Assembly (NCBI GenBank): GCA_016929595.1
Contig: JAFGIN010000193.1
Coordinates: forward strand, 79,735-143,734
DNA: 64,000 nt
Direction of reading: 5' to 3'
Source of the DNA: Chitinispirillaceae bacterium
GTDB lineage: Bacteria > Fibrobacterota > Chitinivibrionia > Chitinivibrionales > Chitinispirillaceae
Part shown: in pieces, positions 17,382-26,842 of the stretch
How positions within the stretch are numbered: the stretch's first letter is position 1
How the letters are laid out: each line of letters begins with the position of its first letter
Notes under the pieces: generated by a model
Seen by the model: the letters and a program-made list of their open reading frames with translations, nothing else
Database searches by the model: none
What the model was told of the DNA's origin: nothing
Program-made: the position numbers and the translations under genes

Positions 17382-19202
17382 TTATTTTAGTAATGAAATA
17401 ATGTTTTCTATTGCGCTTACATGATTTTTAAGTGCTCTGACTGATGGATCAGATTCCAGCTTTCTACTGGTAAGAGAGCGCTCCTTTTTGCTGGAAATTT
17501 CGTCCACACACTTGAGAAGCTCAGAATACGTATCACTGAGTACAGATCTCATCTTATCAAAAGCATTTTTGTATTGTATTGAAAGATCTGTGAAATACTC
17601 TTTTTTATTTACGGCGATCATTTCACCAGCGAGTTTTTCGACGCGGTTGCGGATTCGTGCTATCCGGGTTTGTCTGTTTTGAAACCAGTCGGTCCATTCA
17701 GAAATGATGTCTTTTGATGAAATTGATTTCGAGAAGTTCCAGCTCTCCTCAGCATCGACTTCTGATAAATCAAGTTTATCCTGTACTGATGACATAACAG
17801 AATCCGGGATCTCGCCTACGCAATCTATGACCATCTCATGAATTTTGGCCAGTTCACGGAGATGCACCTGGATTGCTTTGCGGTAAGGACGGTTAACGCG
17901 ATTGATAGTTGCAGTACGTTGCATGGTAAGCGTCTGTAGTACCATCCTGTTAAGAGCTGATGTGAGGTTATCGATGGTTTTAAGAACTCCGGCTGAGTTG
18001 CTGAAAAGTGTTCCGATAGATACTGTTAATGCCGATTGTATTGTGGAATCTGCCTGCCTGGATTGCTCATCAAGAAATTTAAGTATCGCTTTCTTTTCAA
18101 TTTCAACAAGGGCAAGTTCTTTGTCGATTGCTTTTCTGATTGTATCTGCACCAGCGACAAATCCTTCATGCTCTTTGTGCATCGTTTCAACAGGTTTGTG
18201 AAAATCCTCGATTTGCTGTTTGAGGGTGTTGGTGATCTCCCTGAGTGCATCCCCGAGCTTCTCATTCAAAGCCTGTGATAATGCAAAATATTTTTCTCTC
18301 GTCATAAAATCAAGAACGCCGCTACGGATTGTATCCATTCCACTGCCGATCCAGTCACGGTCATCGACGTGCTGTCTTTCAGCGTTAAGCCCTTTGATGG
18401 CACAGATATGAAAAAGGCGCAGATCAACTTCGTAACCCATACGGGAGATAAGTGTTCCCCTGATAAAACGGTCAACCTCCCGAAGATCCGGTTCACTTAG
18501 AAGATCTATTTTATTGAGAATGAAAAAAATCCTTGAAACCCGGTTTTGAACCTGTTTGAGAAATTCAACTTCCATTTGTGTCAATGGTGGATCTGCACTT
18601 ATAAGAAACAGTGCTGCATCACATTCGACAATCGTTTCGAGTGCTGTACGCGTGTTGTGAAGGTAGGTTGAACCAAAGCCGGGTGTGTCTATCAGTACCG
18701 TTCCGTTCTCAAGAAGTACCGATGGACATTGTACTTCAACCTCTTTTACACAGAGTTGATTTTTAGGATTATGCTCTTCTGCGACATAGGTGATAAGGGT
18801 TGCAGAAATGTCTTCATTGGATGTTTGAACGACCAGATCCCCTTTGCCATTGAGAAATCGTACCACACATTTCAGATGCGGTCCCCAGCTGATCAGGGTC
18901 GGTACTGATGTAAGTGGCAGAACTGAGGTCGGCAAAACATTGAACCCGACCAGGGCATTTATAAATGTACTCTTACCCCTGTTGAATTGTCCAAGTACCG
19001 CAAGGTGCAGCCTGCCATGAGCAAGCCGATGGCGAAGTTCCTCAATATTATTAACAGAAACCCTGCAGCTATCAGGAAGATTACGGCAGACGTTCAATGC
19101 CCGATCGATGATCTCATCAATAGAAAGCGGCTCAGTCTCCACCGGAAGAGAACCATTATTATTTATTGGAGTTGATATCTGATAATTTTCACTGCTGATC
19201 AT
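17382..19202 (-). CDS. Bacterial dynamin-like GTPase
   Basis: 606 residues. The GTPase domain carries G1 GQFNRGKST, G2 Thr in LPLTSVPT, G3 DTPGFGST and G4 NKID. The long C-terminal half is helical and charged, as in dynamin-family stalks, with a short hydrophobic patch around GTLFSNSAG that could touch membranes. Bacterial dynamin-like proteins tubulate, fuse or repair membranes. The gene lies just upstream of pyrR on the same strand with a 64-base gap, so it may be part of that transcript, although no functional link is known. It is a single copy, whereas many bacterial dynamins come in tandem pairs. Confidence 0.85.
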   Translation of the reverse strand: MISSENYQISTPINNNGSLPVETEPLSIDEIIDRALNVCRNLPDSCRVSVNNIEELRHRLAHGRLHLAVLGQFNRGKSTFINALVGFNVLPTSVLPLTSVPTLISWGPHLKCVVRFLNGKGDLVVQTSNEDISATLITYVAEEHNPKNQLCVKEVEVQCPSVLLENGTVLIDTPGFGSTYLHNTRTALETIVECDAALFLISADPPLTQMEVEFLKQVQNRVSRIFFILNKIDLLSEPDLREVDRFIRGTLISRMGYEVDLRLFHICAIKGLNAERQHVDDRDWIGSGMDTIRSGVLDFMTREKYFALSQALNEKLGDALREITNTLKQQIEDFHKPVETMHKEHEGFVAGADTIRKAIDKELALVEIEKKAILKFLDEQSRQADSTIQSALTVSIGTLFSNSAGVLKTIDNLTSALNRMVLQTLTMQRTATINRVNRPYRKAIQVHLRELAKIHEMVIDCVGEIPDSVMSSVQDKLDLSEVDAEESWNFSKSISSKDIISEWTDWFQNRQTRIARIRNRVEKLAGEMIAVNKKEYFTDLSIQYKNAFDKMRSVLSDTYSELLKCVDEISSKKERSLTSRKLESDPSVRALKNHVSAIENIISLLK

Positions 19203-19429
19203 ACCACATCATCTTACATACATTTCATAAAAAAATCAAGGTCTTACGCTAAAACATCCATCGTGTTGCGGACGATGCAAAAAGAACGAGATCCATTTCG
19301 GGGACATTATAATCATCTGTCAGAAGTTGAGAGCCCGAACTATCTGCAAACTCTGGCACCAAATGTATAATTCTAATATAGATAATGGCCTGGCCGCTTC
19401 AGGTAATGGTATATTAGTCGACGATGTAT

Positions 19430-19807
19430 CTATCGATGTGAAATCCATTGCCGGATCCTTTTTTTAAGAATTAATTTTATTTTCATTCGAAAAACCGGAA
19501 TCAGCAGAAAAATTCCTGTCAGATCGGTAAGCACTCCCGGAGTGATCAGAAGAATTCCTGCAATCAGTATCATTACACCATCAATCAATTCGTCTGTGGG
19601 CATTTTTCCCATCGAGAGGATCGATTTGATTCTGCTCAGGACCGATAGTCCCTGCCGGTGTGCGAGCCAGGCACCGAGAACACCGGTAAAAAAAACAATA
19701 AAGATAGTGTTCCATACGCCTATATAGGTACCAATTGTTATGATTAAATAGAGCTCAATAAGGGGAATAATAGTGAAAGCGAGAAGAAGTGTTCTGAATA
19801 GTTTCAT
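19430..19807 (-). CDS. fxsA: FxsA family cytoplasmic membrane protein
   Basis: 125 residues with three or four hydrophobic helices. The fold pattern matches FxsA: IPLIELYLIITIGTYIGVWN, TGVLGAWLAHRQG, then a second helical half ending LITPGVLTDLTGIFLLIP, and a basic C-tail. In E. coli FxsA eases exclusion of phage T7 by F plasmids, but its normal role is unknown. The gene stands alone, divergent from the TauE-like gene 81 bases away. Confidence 0.85.
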   Translation of the reverse strand: MKLFRTLLLAFTIIPLIELYLIITIGTYIGVWNTIFIVFFTGVLGAWLAHRQGLSVLSRIKSILSMGKMPTDELIDGVMILIAGILLITPGVLTDLTGIFLLIPVFRMKIKLILKKRIRQWISHR

Positions 19808-19888
19808 TTCAAGGTGCTCATATCATATTTGAAATTGTATATAATGTAATTATTTTAAACCTGAACATTAAATTTTAAAGGTCGTAAC

Positions 19889-20269
19889 ATGTCGATGTAT
19901 TCTCTGGTAATCTATATTCTTATTGGTGGTTGTGCTGGCGTTTTATCGGGACTCTTTGGCATTGGTGGTGGAGTTCTGATAGCACCCTCACTTATCTATA
20001 TTGCAGGTTATCCACATTTAACTGCGATTGGGACCAGTCTTGCAATATTGCTTCCACCTATAAGCATTGCTGCTGTTGTGGAGTATTACAATAAAGGACA
20101 TGTCAATGTACCTGCTGCAATCGTGATCGCTTCCGCATTGATGATCGCATCATGGATGAGCGCCCGTTTTACTTTCAGACTTAATGGTGCTGTTGTAAGG
20201 CTGTTGTTTGGCATTTTTCTGGTCGTAATGGGTGGGTATACGATTATACAGGGTTTATTAAAAAAATAG
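19889..20269 (+). CDS. Half-size TauE/SafE-like membrane permease
   Basis: 126 residues, four hydrophobic helices. GGCAGVLSGLFGIGGGVLIA is the classic TauE/SafE motif, found twice in the full-length (about 250-residue) sulfite/sulfonate exporter family. Only one half is present here, so it would need to dimerise to make a full carrier. Such single-repeat proteins occur in other bacteria, and nothing suggests truncation: it has a good ribosome site (AAAGGT) and ends naturally. The substrate is unknown. Confidence 0.8.
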   Translation: MSMYSLVIYILIGGCAGVLSGLFGIGGGVLIAPSLIYIAGYPHLTAIGTSLAILLPPISIAAVVEYYNKGHVNVPAAIVIASALMIASWMSARFTFRLNGAVVRLLFGIFLVVMGGYTIIQGLLKK

Positions 20270-20301
20270 CACACTAACATTGGCACCTTTCAATGCTGTA
20301 G

Positions 20302-21522
20302 TTATTTCGGTCCGGTGCCGTTTACCTGTATGGAGATCATTTTTATTTTCTGCCGGGCAATCGGGTTAAGATCTTCAATTGATACTATGCGCTTGTACAT
20401 AGTCAGAGCATCAGAGAGTAATCCAATCTTTTCATATGAAACTGCTGTCTGGAGAATGACACGGATGTTATTCGGATCATTTTGAAGAATTTTTTCAAAA
20501 TAGCCGATCGCTTCCTTATACATATTGTTACGCATGCTTATCAATCCAACCCTGAAATTTGCATCCTTGTGATCGGGTTTTTGATGAAGAACACTGGTGA
20601 ATTCTTTGAGTGCAGTAATTGTATCACCTTTAATGTAGAGCAATTCACCAAGATTATATCGTGTGTTGTAGTCTCCGGGATTTAATGCCAGGGTTGTACG
20701 ATAGCTGTTTTCGGCAAGAGAAAAATTATGCATATAGTAGTAGAGCATGCCCAGTCGTGCATGACTCTTTACATGAAGCGGATCGAGTTCTAGTGCGTAA
20801 AGTAGATGTTTCCGGGCCTGAAATGTATCTCCCTGCACCATTTCAAGCCGTCCCAGCTGATACCAGGCTTCAACATATGAAGAATCGTGTTTGATAGCCT
20901 TTTCTAAGTATCGGCGTGCATCTGATGAGTCGATTACATTAAAGGTCTTTACTATACCCATAAAACATAACGTTCTGGCTGAGCCTGGAAAGGACGAAAG
21001 ACAATCATTGAGCTTCCGGGTGGATTCCGTGATTTTTCCTGAATAAAAAAGCGCCATGGCTGTAGTAACACAAATCGACTCCTTCAGAGTGTCCGGCAGG
21101 GCTGACTGATCAAGTTCAGAAATTACAGAGAGACTCTGTTCATACATCCCAGCTTCAAGCTCTGCCCTGGCCAGAAGGTAGCGTGCCTTTATGTCGCTAT
21201 TTGAAAGCTGCAGCGCTCTCTCAAGGTGAGGAATGGATTCAAAGGGTTTTCCGCGCTGAATGTAGGACTCTGCAATCTGAAGATGTGCTTCAATATCTAT
21301 GGGGTGTCCTGTTACTGACGACGAATTACTTTTTTGAAATTTTCTGGAAACCGCAGGAAGCGGATTGCGGGTAGTAATTTTTAAATAGCTCCAGATAGCG
21401 GCAACAGACACTATACACAGCACAAATGAAACCAGTACTACTTTCTTTATAATATTAATTTCTGATTGACTTAAACCACTTTTTCTGATAAGATCCAGGA
21501 CTTTTTTAAAAATGGTCTTCAT
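20302..21522 (-). CDS. Membrane-anchored TPR protein
   Basis: About 406 residues if started at MKTIFKKVLDLIRKSG. An ATG at 21615 would add 31 residues that look non-coding. One membrane segment near residues 28-50 (KKVVLVSFVLCIVSVAAIWS) is followed by about ten TPR units, for example AWYQLGRLEMVQGDTFQARKH and YNTRYNLGELLYIKGDTITA. This is a protein-binding scaffold, probably facing the periplasm. Partners are unknown. It is convergent with the TauE-like gene and has no operon neighbours. Confidence 0.75.
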   Translation of the reverse strand: MKTIFKKVLDLIRKSGLSQSEINIIKKVVLVSFVLCIVSVAAIWSYLKITTRNPLPAVSRKFQKSNSSSVTGHPIDIEAHLQIAESYIQRGKPFESIPHLERALQLSNSDIKARYLLARAELEAGMYEQSLSVISELDQSALPDTLKESICVTTAMALFYSGKITESTRKLNDCLSSFPGSARTLCFMGIVKTFNVIDSSDARRYLEKAIKHDSSYVEAWYQLGRLEMVQGDTFQARKHLLYALELDPLHVKSHARLGMLYYYMHNFSLAENSYRTTLALNPGDYNTRYNLGELLYIKGDTITALKEFTSVLHQKPDHKDANFRVGLISMRNNMYKEAIGYFEKILQNDPNNIRVILQTAVSYEKIGLLSDALTMYKRIVSIEDLNPIARQKIKMISIQVNGTGPK

Positions 21523-21906
21523 TTTGCATGTTTCTTTGTGCCTGATCTTATGGGTACATGTGTTGTTCTTTTCACATAACCATAATAAAATCAGACGATT
21601 GTGTTGAAAAAACAAGACGATAAGTAGTGTAGCTGGCTAATCAGTGTTGCAAAATAGATCAATAATGTTTCGTTATGAAACGAGTTGAGGTTGCTGAATT
21701 ACTGATTACCAGCTCCTGAAATAATCATGACAATGTTAACTATATCATTGATTATTAAAATTATCCAGGCAAAAGATATTGACACAGGTAGCATATAGAG
21801 AGCAATTATTTTCAGTGCCCGATCGTAATGAGTGCCTGAATGAGAATTTTGATAAAAACGCTATCTTTTTTATGTTATTAACAATTTAAACCAAAGGAGA
21901 CGCATT
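21523..21906. promoter_or_regulatory. groES upstream region with possible promoter and imperfect operator
   Basis: No gene. TTGACA at 21779-21784 is a perfect -35 box; the best -10 (around CAATTAT, 21803-21809) is weak. At 21811-21841 lies TTCAGTGCCC, 10 bases, then AGTGCCTGAA. It contains the GAGTGC half of the HrcA operator CIRCE, but the two arms are not a proper inverted repeat, so CIRCE control is not supported. The ribosome site AAAGGAGA sits 9 bases before groES. Confidence 0.35.
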
Positions 21907-22191
21907 ATGAATGTTAAACCTCTCGCAGACCGGATTATTATTCGTCCGCTTGAAGCTGAACAGAAGACCGCTGGCGGTATCATTATCCCCGATGCAGCAA
22001 AAGAAAAACCGCAACGTGGTGAAGTTGTTGCTGTTGGTCCGGGCAAAGTGGCTGATAACGGTCAGAAGGTTGATATGTCTGTAAAGAAAGGTGATACGGT
22101 TCTTTATGGAAAGTATTCTGGCACAGAAGTTCAGATCGAGGGATCCGATTATCTTATCATGCGTGAAAGTGATGTTCTGGCTCTGCTGTAA
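21907..22191 (+). CDS. groES: Co-chaperonin GroES
   Basis: 94 residues. It forms the heptameric lid of the GroEL folding chamber. Family motifs: [12 protein letters not shown] at the start, the mobile loop [20 protein letters not shown], then [10 protein letters not shown] and the C-terminal [13 protein letters not shown]. It lies 47 bases before groL with its own ribosome site (AAAGGAGA) and forms the usual groES-groL operon. Confidence 0.98.
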   Translation: MNVKPLADRIIIRPLEAEQKTAGGIIIPDAAKEKPQRGEVVAVGPGKVADNGQKVDMSVKKGDTVLYGKYSGTEVQIEGSDYLIMRESDVLALL

Positions 22192-22238
22192 TTATTTTAT
22201 TTGATGTAAACTAAATTTTTTAAAAGGAGATATTTAAT

Positions 22239-23921
22239 ATGGCTGGAAAACAACTGGCTTTTGATACCATTGCTCGTGATAAACTTCTCAAAGGTGTAGA
22301 CACCCTTGCAAATGCAGTTCGTGTGACTCTCGGTCCTCGTGGTCGAAACGTTGTTCTTGATAAGAGTTTCGGTTCTCCGACGGTCACCAAAGATGGTGTT
22401 ACTGTTGCAAAAGAGATTGAACTTGAAGATAAGTTCGAAAATATGGGCGCTCAGATGGTTAAGGAAGTTGCTTCCAAGACGTCTGATGTGGCTGGTGATG
22501 GAACAACAACTGCGACTGTTCTGGCTCAGGTAATTGCACGACTTGGTGTAAAAAACGTAACTGCCGGCGCAAACGCTATGGCACTCAAACGCGGGATCGA
22601 TAAAGCTGTAAAAGCCATTATCGAACAGCTCAAAAAAGAATCGAAGCCAATCTCAGGAAAAAAAGAGATTTCTCAGGTTGCCTCTATTTCAGCAAATAAT
22701 GACAAAGAGATCGGTGATCTTATCGCTGATGCAATGGAAAAAGTTGGTAAAGATGGTGTTATCACTGTTGAAGAAGCAAAAGGGATCGATACACACCTTG
22801 AAGTCGTTGAAGGTATGCAGTTCGACCGTGGTTACCTCTCACCATATTTTGTGACTAATTCAGAAACAATGGAATGTCTTCTGGATGAACCTCTTCTTCT
22901 CATTTATGACAAGAAGATCAGCACCATGCGTGACCTTCTTCCAATCCTCGAAAAAGTTGCACAGATGGGGAAGGCACTTGTAATTATTTCTGAGGATGTT
23001 GATGGTGAAGCACTGGCAACTCTTGTTGTCAATAAACTGCGTGGTACCCTCAAGATTACCGCTGTCAAAGCTCCTGGTTTTGGTGATCGTCGTAAAGCGA
23101 TGCTTGAAGATATTGCTATTCTTACCGGTGGTATCGTTATTTCTGAAGAAGCCGGTTTCAAACTCGAAAATACGACAGTTGATTCTCTCGGTAAAGCAAA
23201 ACGCGTTGTCATCGACAAGGAAAACACAACCATTATCGAAGGTGCAGGAAAAGCTGACGATATTAAAGGTCGTGTCAACCAGATCCGCAGACAGATGGAT
23301 GAAACAACCTCAGATTATGATCGCGAAAAACTTCAGGAACGTCTTGCCAAACTTGCAGGCGGTGTAGCAGTTGTAAACATCGGTGCAGCAACAGAAACAG
23401 AAATGAAAGAAAAGAAAGCACGAGTTGAAGATGCTCTTCATGCAACACGCGCTGCTGTTGAAGAAGGTATTGTGCCTGGAGGTGGTGTAGCGCTTATTCG
23501 TTCTGTAAAGGCGCTTGATTCTCTCAAACTCGAAGGTGATGAGGCAATTGGTGTCGATATTATTCGTCGCGCAGTTGAAGAACCACTTCGTATGATCGTG
23601 GCAAATGCCGGACTTGAAGCATCAGTGATTTGTGATGATGTCAAGAAGGGTAAAGGTGCTTACGGTTTCAATGCATACTCCAACACCTATGAAGATCTTC
23701 TTCAGGCTGGTGTCATTGACCCGACCAAGGTAACACGAACAGCGTTAGAAAATGCTTCAAGCATTGCAGGTCTTGTTCTCACAACCGAGTGTGTTATTAC
23801 CGAACGTCCCAAAGATGAAAAAGAAAGTGCCGGTGCGCCTGGTATGGGCGGCATGGGTGGAATGGGCGGTATGGGAGGCATGGGTGGAATGGGCGGTATG
23901 GGCGGTATGGATATGATGTAA
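22239..23921 (+). CDS. groL: Chaperonin GroEL
   Basis: 560 residues. ATP-driven folding chamber; the N-terminus begins [20 protein letters not shown]. Visible signatures: nucleotide site [26 protein letters not shown], the apical-domain region around 190-370, and [12 protein letters not shown] near 410. The C-terminal tail has about seven GGM repeats (residues 533-557), as in other GroELs, where it lines the cavity floor. AAAAGGAGA precedes the ATG. A strong palindromic terminator follows. Confidence 0.98.
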   Translation: MAGKQLAFDTIARDKLLKGVDTLANAVRVTLGPRGRNVVLDKSFGSPTVTKDGVTVAKEIELEDKFENMGAQMVKEVASKTSDVAGDGTTTATVLAQVIARLGVKNVTAGANAMALKRGIDKAVKAIIEQLKKESKPISGKKEISQVASISANNDKEIGDLIADAMEKVGKDGVITVEEAKGIDTHLEVVEGMQFDRGYLSPYFVTNSETMECLLDEPLLLIYDKKISTMRDLLPILEKVAQMGKALVIISEDVDGEALATLVVNKLRGTLKITAVKAPGFGDRRKAMLEDIAILTGGIVISEEAGFKLENTTVDSLGKAKRVVIDKENTTIIEGAGKADDIKGRVNQIRRQMDETTSDYDREKLQERLAKLAGGVAVVNIGAATETEMKEKKARVEDALHATRAAVEEGIVPGGGVALIRSVKALDSLKLEGDEAIGVDIIRRAVEEPLRMIVANAGLEASVICDDVKKGKGAYGFNAYSNTYEDLLQAGVIDPTKVTRTALENASSIAGLVLTTECVITERPKDEKESAGAPGMGGMGGMGGMGGMGGMGGMGGMDMM

Positions 23922-23968
23922 TATCCATGCGGTTTTATCGTATTTCACGATTTATTGCATGAACAATT

Positions 23969-23998
23969 AAACTGCAGAGCAGATCTGCTCTGCGGTTT
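23969..23998 (+). terminator. Terminator after groL
   Basis: A 15-base stem, AAACTGCAGAGCAGA / TCTGCTCTGCGGTTT with one G-U pair, almost a perfect palindrome, 48 bases past the groL stop. The T run behind it is short (TTTAT), so efficiency is uncertain. Confidence 0.65.
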
Positions 23999-24357
23999 AT
24001 AATCAAATGTGAACCTCTTTTCCATCATGAATAACAAGTATCTTTTTGACCGGAAATTAAAGGTGCCTGGCGCTTTCGTCGGGAACTGTATTCTCGAATG
24101 CATCACCAATAGGGTCTCTCGTAACCTCTTTCGTCAGAAGTGGTTTGACCTTTCTGCAGCATCTTCACAATTATCTGTGTTGCAATATGAGGGAAAAAGA
24201 AAACCAGTTACATGCTGTTGAGTAGCATGGTGGAATATATTTTCTGATGCATCCTTGATGGCCCCCGGGTGGGGATCGGGTGTATCGGCGTGAATTAAAA
24301 AGTAGATGTTATTAATACAACAGAGGCACAGTTGTGTACTGCCCGGAGGAGACGAAA
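23999..24357. other. Gene-free stretch before grpE
   Basis: About 360 bases without a convincing gene. A 70-codon open frame at 24009-24221 has no homology-like features or ribosome site and was dismissed. The region should hold the grpE-dnaJ promoter, which could not be placed. GCCCCCGGGTGGGG near 24260 is a local GC-rich spot. Confidence 0.4.
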
Positions 24358-25014
24358 ATGGCTGAAAAGAAAAATAAAAAAGATATCCTGGACAAGGAAA
24401 CAAATGATGAGAAGGTAGCTGATGAATCCATGTCCCAGGCGGTTAATGAAAATTCTGGTGAAAAAAATGAGGATGCTGAAAGTGAAGCTGCTCAGGGGCA
24501 GGAACACGCAGCTGAGGAACCGGCTGAGACTGTTGAAGTACTCAAGGCACAGGTTCAGAACTGGAATGACCGTTATTTAAGGTTAATGGCAGAATTTGAC
24601 AACTACAAGAAACGGTCCAGCCGGGAGTACCAGACAATGGTGGACAGCGCCAATGAGAGACTGATGACTGATCTTGTTGATGTTCGCGAAAGTTTTGAGC
24701 GTGCCGTAAAGTCCAGTGAGCAGGCAGAAGATTATAAAACAATATTTGAAGGATTGAAACTGATATTCAGTAAATTTGACACCGTTCTGGTAAAACATGG
24801 TCTTGAAGTGTTTGGCGCACCTGGAGAACCGTTTGATCCGATGGAGCATGACGCTTTGATGAAAACTCCACATCAGGAAATTCCTGAGGATCATATAGCA
24901 GACATTTACGAACGCGGATATCGTCTCAAAGGCAAGGTCATGAAACATGCGCGGGTTATCGTATCATCAGGTAAACCTGAAGGCGATAATGAAGAAAAGA
25001 AGACTGAAAAGTAA
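24358..25014 (+). CDS. grpE: Nucleotide exchange factor GrpE
   Basis: 218 residues from the ATG at 24358, which has GGAGGA 6-7 bases upstream. An ATG at 24334 lies before that ribosome site and is rejected. GrpE releases ADP from DnaK. The first 70 residues are acidic and disordered, then a long coiled coil with [24 protein letters not shown] signature ([11 protein letters not shown]), and the C-terminal beta domain with the family pattern [13 protein letters not shown] and [19 protein letters not shown]. dnaJ follows after 14 bases, but dnaK is missing between them and must lie elsewhere. Confidence 0.95.
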   Translation: MAEKKNKKDILDKETNDEKVADESMSQAVNENSGEKNEDAESEAAQGQEHAAEEPAETVEVLKAQVQNWNDRYLRLMAEFDNYKKRSSREYQTMVDSANERLMTDLVDVRESFERAVKSSEQAEDYKTIFEGLKLIFSKFDTVLVKHGLEVFGAPGEPFDPMEHDALMKTPHQEIPEDHIADIYERGYRLKGKVMKHARVIVSSGKPEGDNEEKKTEK

Positions 25015-25028
25015 AGGTACAGGATATT

Positions 25029-26141
25029 ATGGCTAAAGAAGATTACTATGCAGTGCTGGGTATTGAAAAAGATGCCAGTGATGAAGAGATAAAAAAGGCG
25101 TACCGCAAGCTTGCGGTAAAATATCATCCTGATAAAAATCCGGGCGATAAGAACGCTGAAGAAAAATTCAGGGAAGCTACAGAGGCTTATGAAATCTTGA
25201 AAGATCCTAAAAAACGTCAGCAATATGACCAGTTCGGTCATGCTGCTTTTGAGCAGGGTGGCGGATACGGTGGCGGTGGATTCAGCGGTTTTGGCGGCTT
25301 TGGAGGTTTTGATATTTCTGATGCTCTGCGGGCATTCATGAGCGATTTTGGAAGTTCTGATCTGTTTGGTTTTGGCGGCTCTCGTGGCGGGCGCCGTGGC
25401 GGAGGCGGAGGAGGAATTCCTGGAAACGACCTTCAGATACGTTTGCCATTAACTCTGGAAGAGATTGCCAGTGGTGTTCAAAAAACGCTGAAAGTTCGTA
25501 GAAAAGAGAAATGCAGCGCCTGTAATGGAACCGGATCAAAAAGCGGGAAGCGAACTACCTGTACAAAATGTAACGGAGCCGGAAGGGTTCGCCAGGTTGC
25601 ACAGTCCTTTTTTGGTCAGGTTATTCAGGAAAGTGTCTGCCCGGTATGTCGGGGTGAAGGTCAGGTTGCTACTGATTCGTGTAATTCCTGTGGAGGTTCG
25701 GGGCTTGAGTCTAGCGAAACAACAGTTACGGTCGACATTCCTAAAGGCGTAGCCGAAGGAAACTATATAAATGTGCCCGGGAAGGGTGATGCTGGACGCA
25801 ATGGTGGACCGGCCGGTGATTTGATAGTACTTATTCAGGAAAAAAGGCATGATTTCTTTCAGCGGCACGGTATCGATTTGATTTGTGATGTTGATATCAC
25901 ATTTTCCAATGCAGCGTTAGGTACCAGTAAGATGGTTGAAACCATTGATGGAAAAGTAAGTCTTAAGGTACCATCCGGGACTCAATCTGAAAAGATATTT
26001 CGTCTTAAAGGCAAGGGGCTACCTTCTCTTCATGGTAGAGAGACTGGAGATCAACTTGTCCGGGTACACGTCAGAACACCCGAGAAACTCAGCAAAGATG
26101 CAAAAAATCTTCTTGAAAAGCTTGCCGAAATGGGGCTATAG
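25029..26141 (+). CDS. dnaJ: Chaperone DnaJ (Hsp40)
   Basis: 370 residues, a full class I DnaJ. J domain (residues 4-69) with [15 protein letters not shown], which stimulates the DnaK ATPase. A Gly/Phe-rich stretch (about 75-130) is followed by four zinc-finger repeats [32 protein letters not shown], and then the C-terminal substrate domains. Partner of GrpE and DnaK in folding and stress protection. It is coupled with grpE. The stop codon lies inside a palindrome shared with the convergent gene. Confidence 0.97.
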   Translation: MAKEDYYAVLGIEKDASDEEIKKAYRKLAVKYHPDKNPGDKNAEEKFREATEAYEILKDPKKRQQYDQFGHAAFEQGGGYGGGGFSGFGGFGGFDISDALRAFMSDFGSSDLFGFGGSRGGRRGGGGGGIPGNDLQIRLPLTLEEIASGVQKTLKVRRKEKCSACNGTGSKSGKRTTCTKCNGAGRVRQVAQSFFGQVIQESVCPVCRGEGQVATDSCNSCGGSGLESSETTVTVDIPKGVAEGNYINVPGKGDAGRNGGPAGDLIVLIQEKRHDFFQRHGIDLICDVDITFSNAALGTSKMVETIDGKVSLKVPSGTQSEKIFRLKGKGLPSLHGRETGDQLVRVHVRTPEKLSKDAKNLLEKLAEMGL

Positions 26142-26154
26142 CCTATAGCTCCAT
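26130..26154. terminator. Palindrome spanning two convergent stop codons
   Basis: A 25-base near-perfect palindrome, ATGGGGCTATAG-C-CTATAGCTCCAT, covers the end of dnaJ and the end of the minus-strand HAMP gene, whose stop codons are one base apart. It can form a hairpin in both transcripts. The T run is short (TTTTG on plus), so a terminator role is plausible but not certain. Confidence 0.5.
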
Positions 26155-26712
26155 TTTGTCCAGGGCTTTTTTTATCGCTGCAACATGCTCTTTTACAAAC
26201 TCTGCGTTTTCCGGATTATAGGAAATTGCGTCAGAATGTTCTGCTATTTCAAGACATGTTTTCCGGAAAAATTCTGTTACGCCATTACATTGACTTGTCA
26301 GGTCATCGAGGCGGTCTTCAGTTCTGAATGCAAGTTGCGCATTTAATTTTCCGTTTCGGAGGCGGTGAGCCCACTTTTCGATCTTGTATATCGGAACTGC
26401 GATCTTTCTGGAAGAGATGAGTCCGATAATAAAAGCAATAGACACGCCCACCAGTTCAACTGCAAGGATTGGAGGAAGTATCGTTCCAAGAATACTTTTC
26501 AGTTCCAGCAATTGAAGATCTTGTCTGATATCATTACTCATGTAGTAGTAGCTTCCATGCTGGGACTTCCAGTCGTAAACAAGAACAAGAACCGCCAGCG
26601 TGAGCAATGCTGATACCAGTACGGATACGAAAATTTTAAATGTCACTTTGAACTGTAATGATTTTTTGATAAAAAAATTCCTGAAAGGGCGTCGATGTAT
26701 TTTTTCTGTCAC
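26143..26712 (-). CDS. HAMP-domain membrane protein
   Basis: 189 residues from a GTG start (AAAGGA 11 bases upstream). Two membrane helices (about 22-46 and 78-100) enclose a short periplasmic loop. A HAMP-like linker follows (SRKIAVPIYKIEKWAHRLRN, then RTEDRLDDL) and a helical tail. There is no kinase, cyclase or methyl-accepting output domain, so it may pass signals to a separate partner or act structurally. It resembles small HAMP proteins common in Deltaproteobacteria. Function unknown. Confidence 0.7.
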   Translation of the reverse strand: MTEKIHRRPFRNFFIKKSLQFKVTFKIFVSVLVSALLTLAVLVLVYDWKSQHGSYYYMSNDIRQDLQLLELKSILGTILPPILAVELVGVSIAFIIGLISSRKIAVPIYKIEKWAHRLRNGKLNAQLAFRTEDRLDDLTSQCNGVTEFFRKTCLEIAEHSDAISYNPENAEFVKEHVAAIKKALDKMEL

Positions 26713-26842
26713 GATTGGATTTTTTCCTTTCTAATAACATATTATTAATAAAATAGAAAGTGAACGCGTACTGCTGCAATACATATAATTATAATAGAAT
26801 TAAAACTTACCTATTCTCAAATCGTTTCGAAGGAAACTTTCA

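Noticed and set aside
21811..21841. CIRCE operator before groES
   Set aside because: Only one half matches; the two arms are not an inverted repeat with 9-base spacing.
23835..23920. Tandem DNA repeat at the end of groL
   Set aside because: It is the normal GGM-repeat tail of GroEL, not a mobile or CRISPR repeat.
24009..24221. Open frame of 70 codons between groL and grpE
   Set aside because: No ribosome site, no protein-like features, and it follows directly after the groL terminator.
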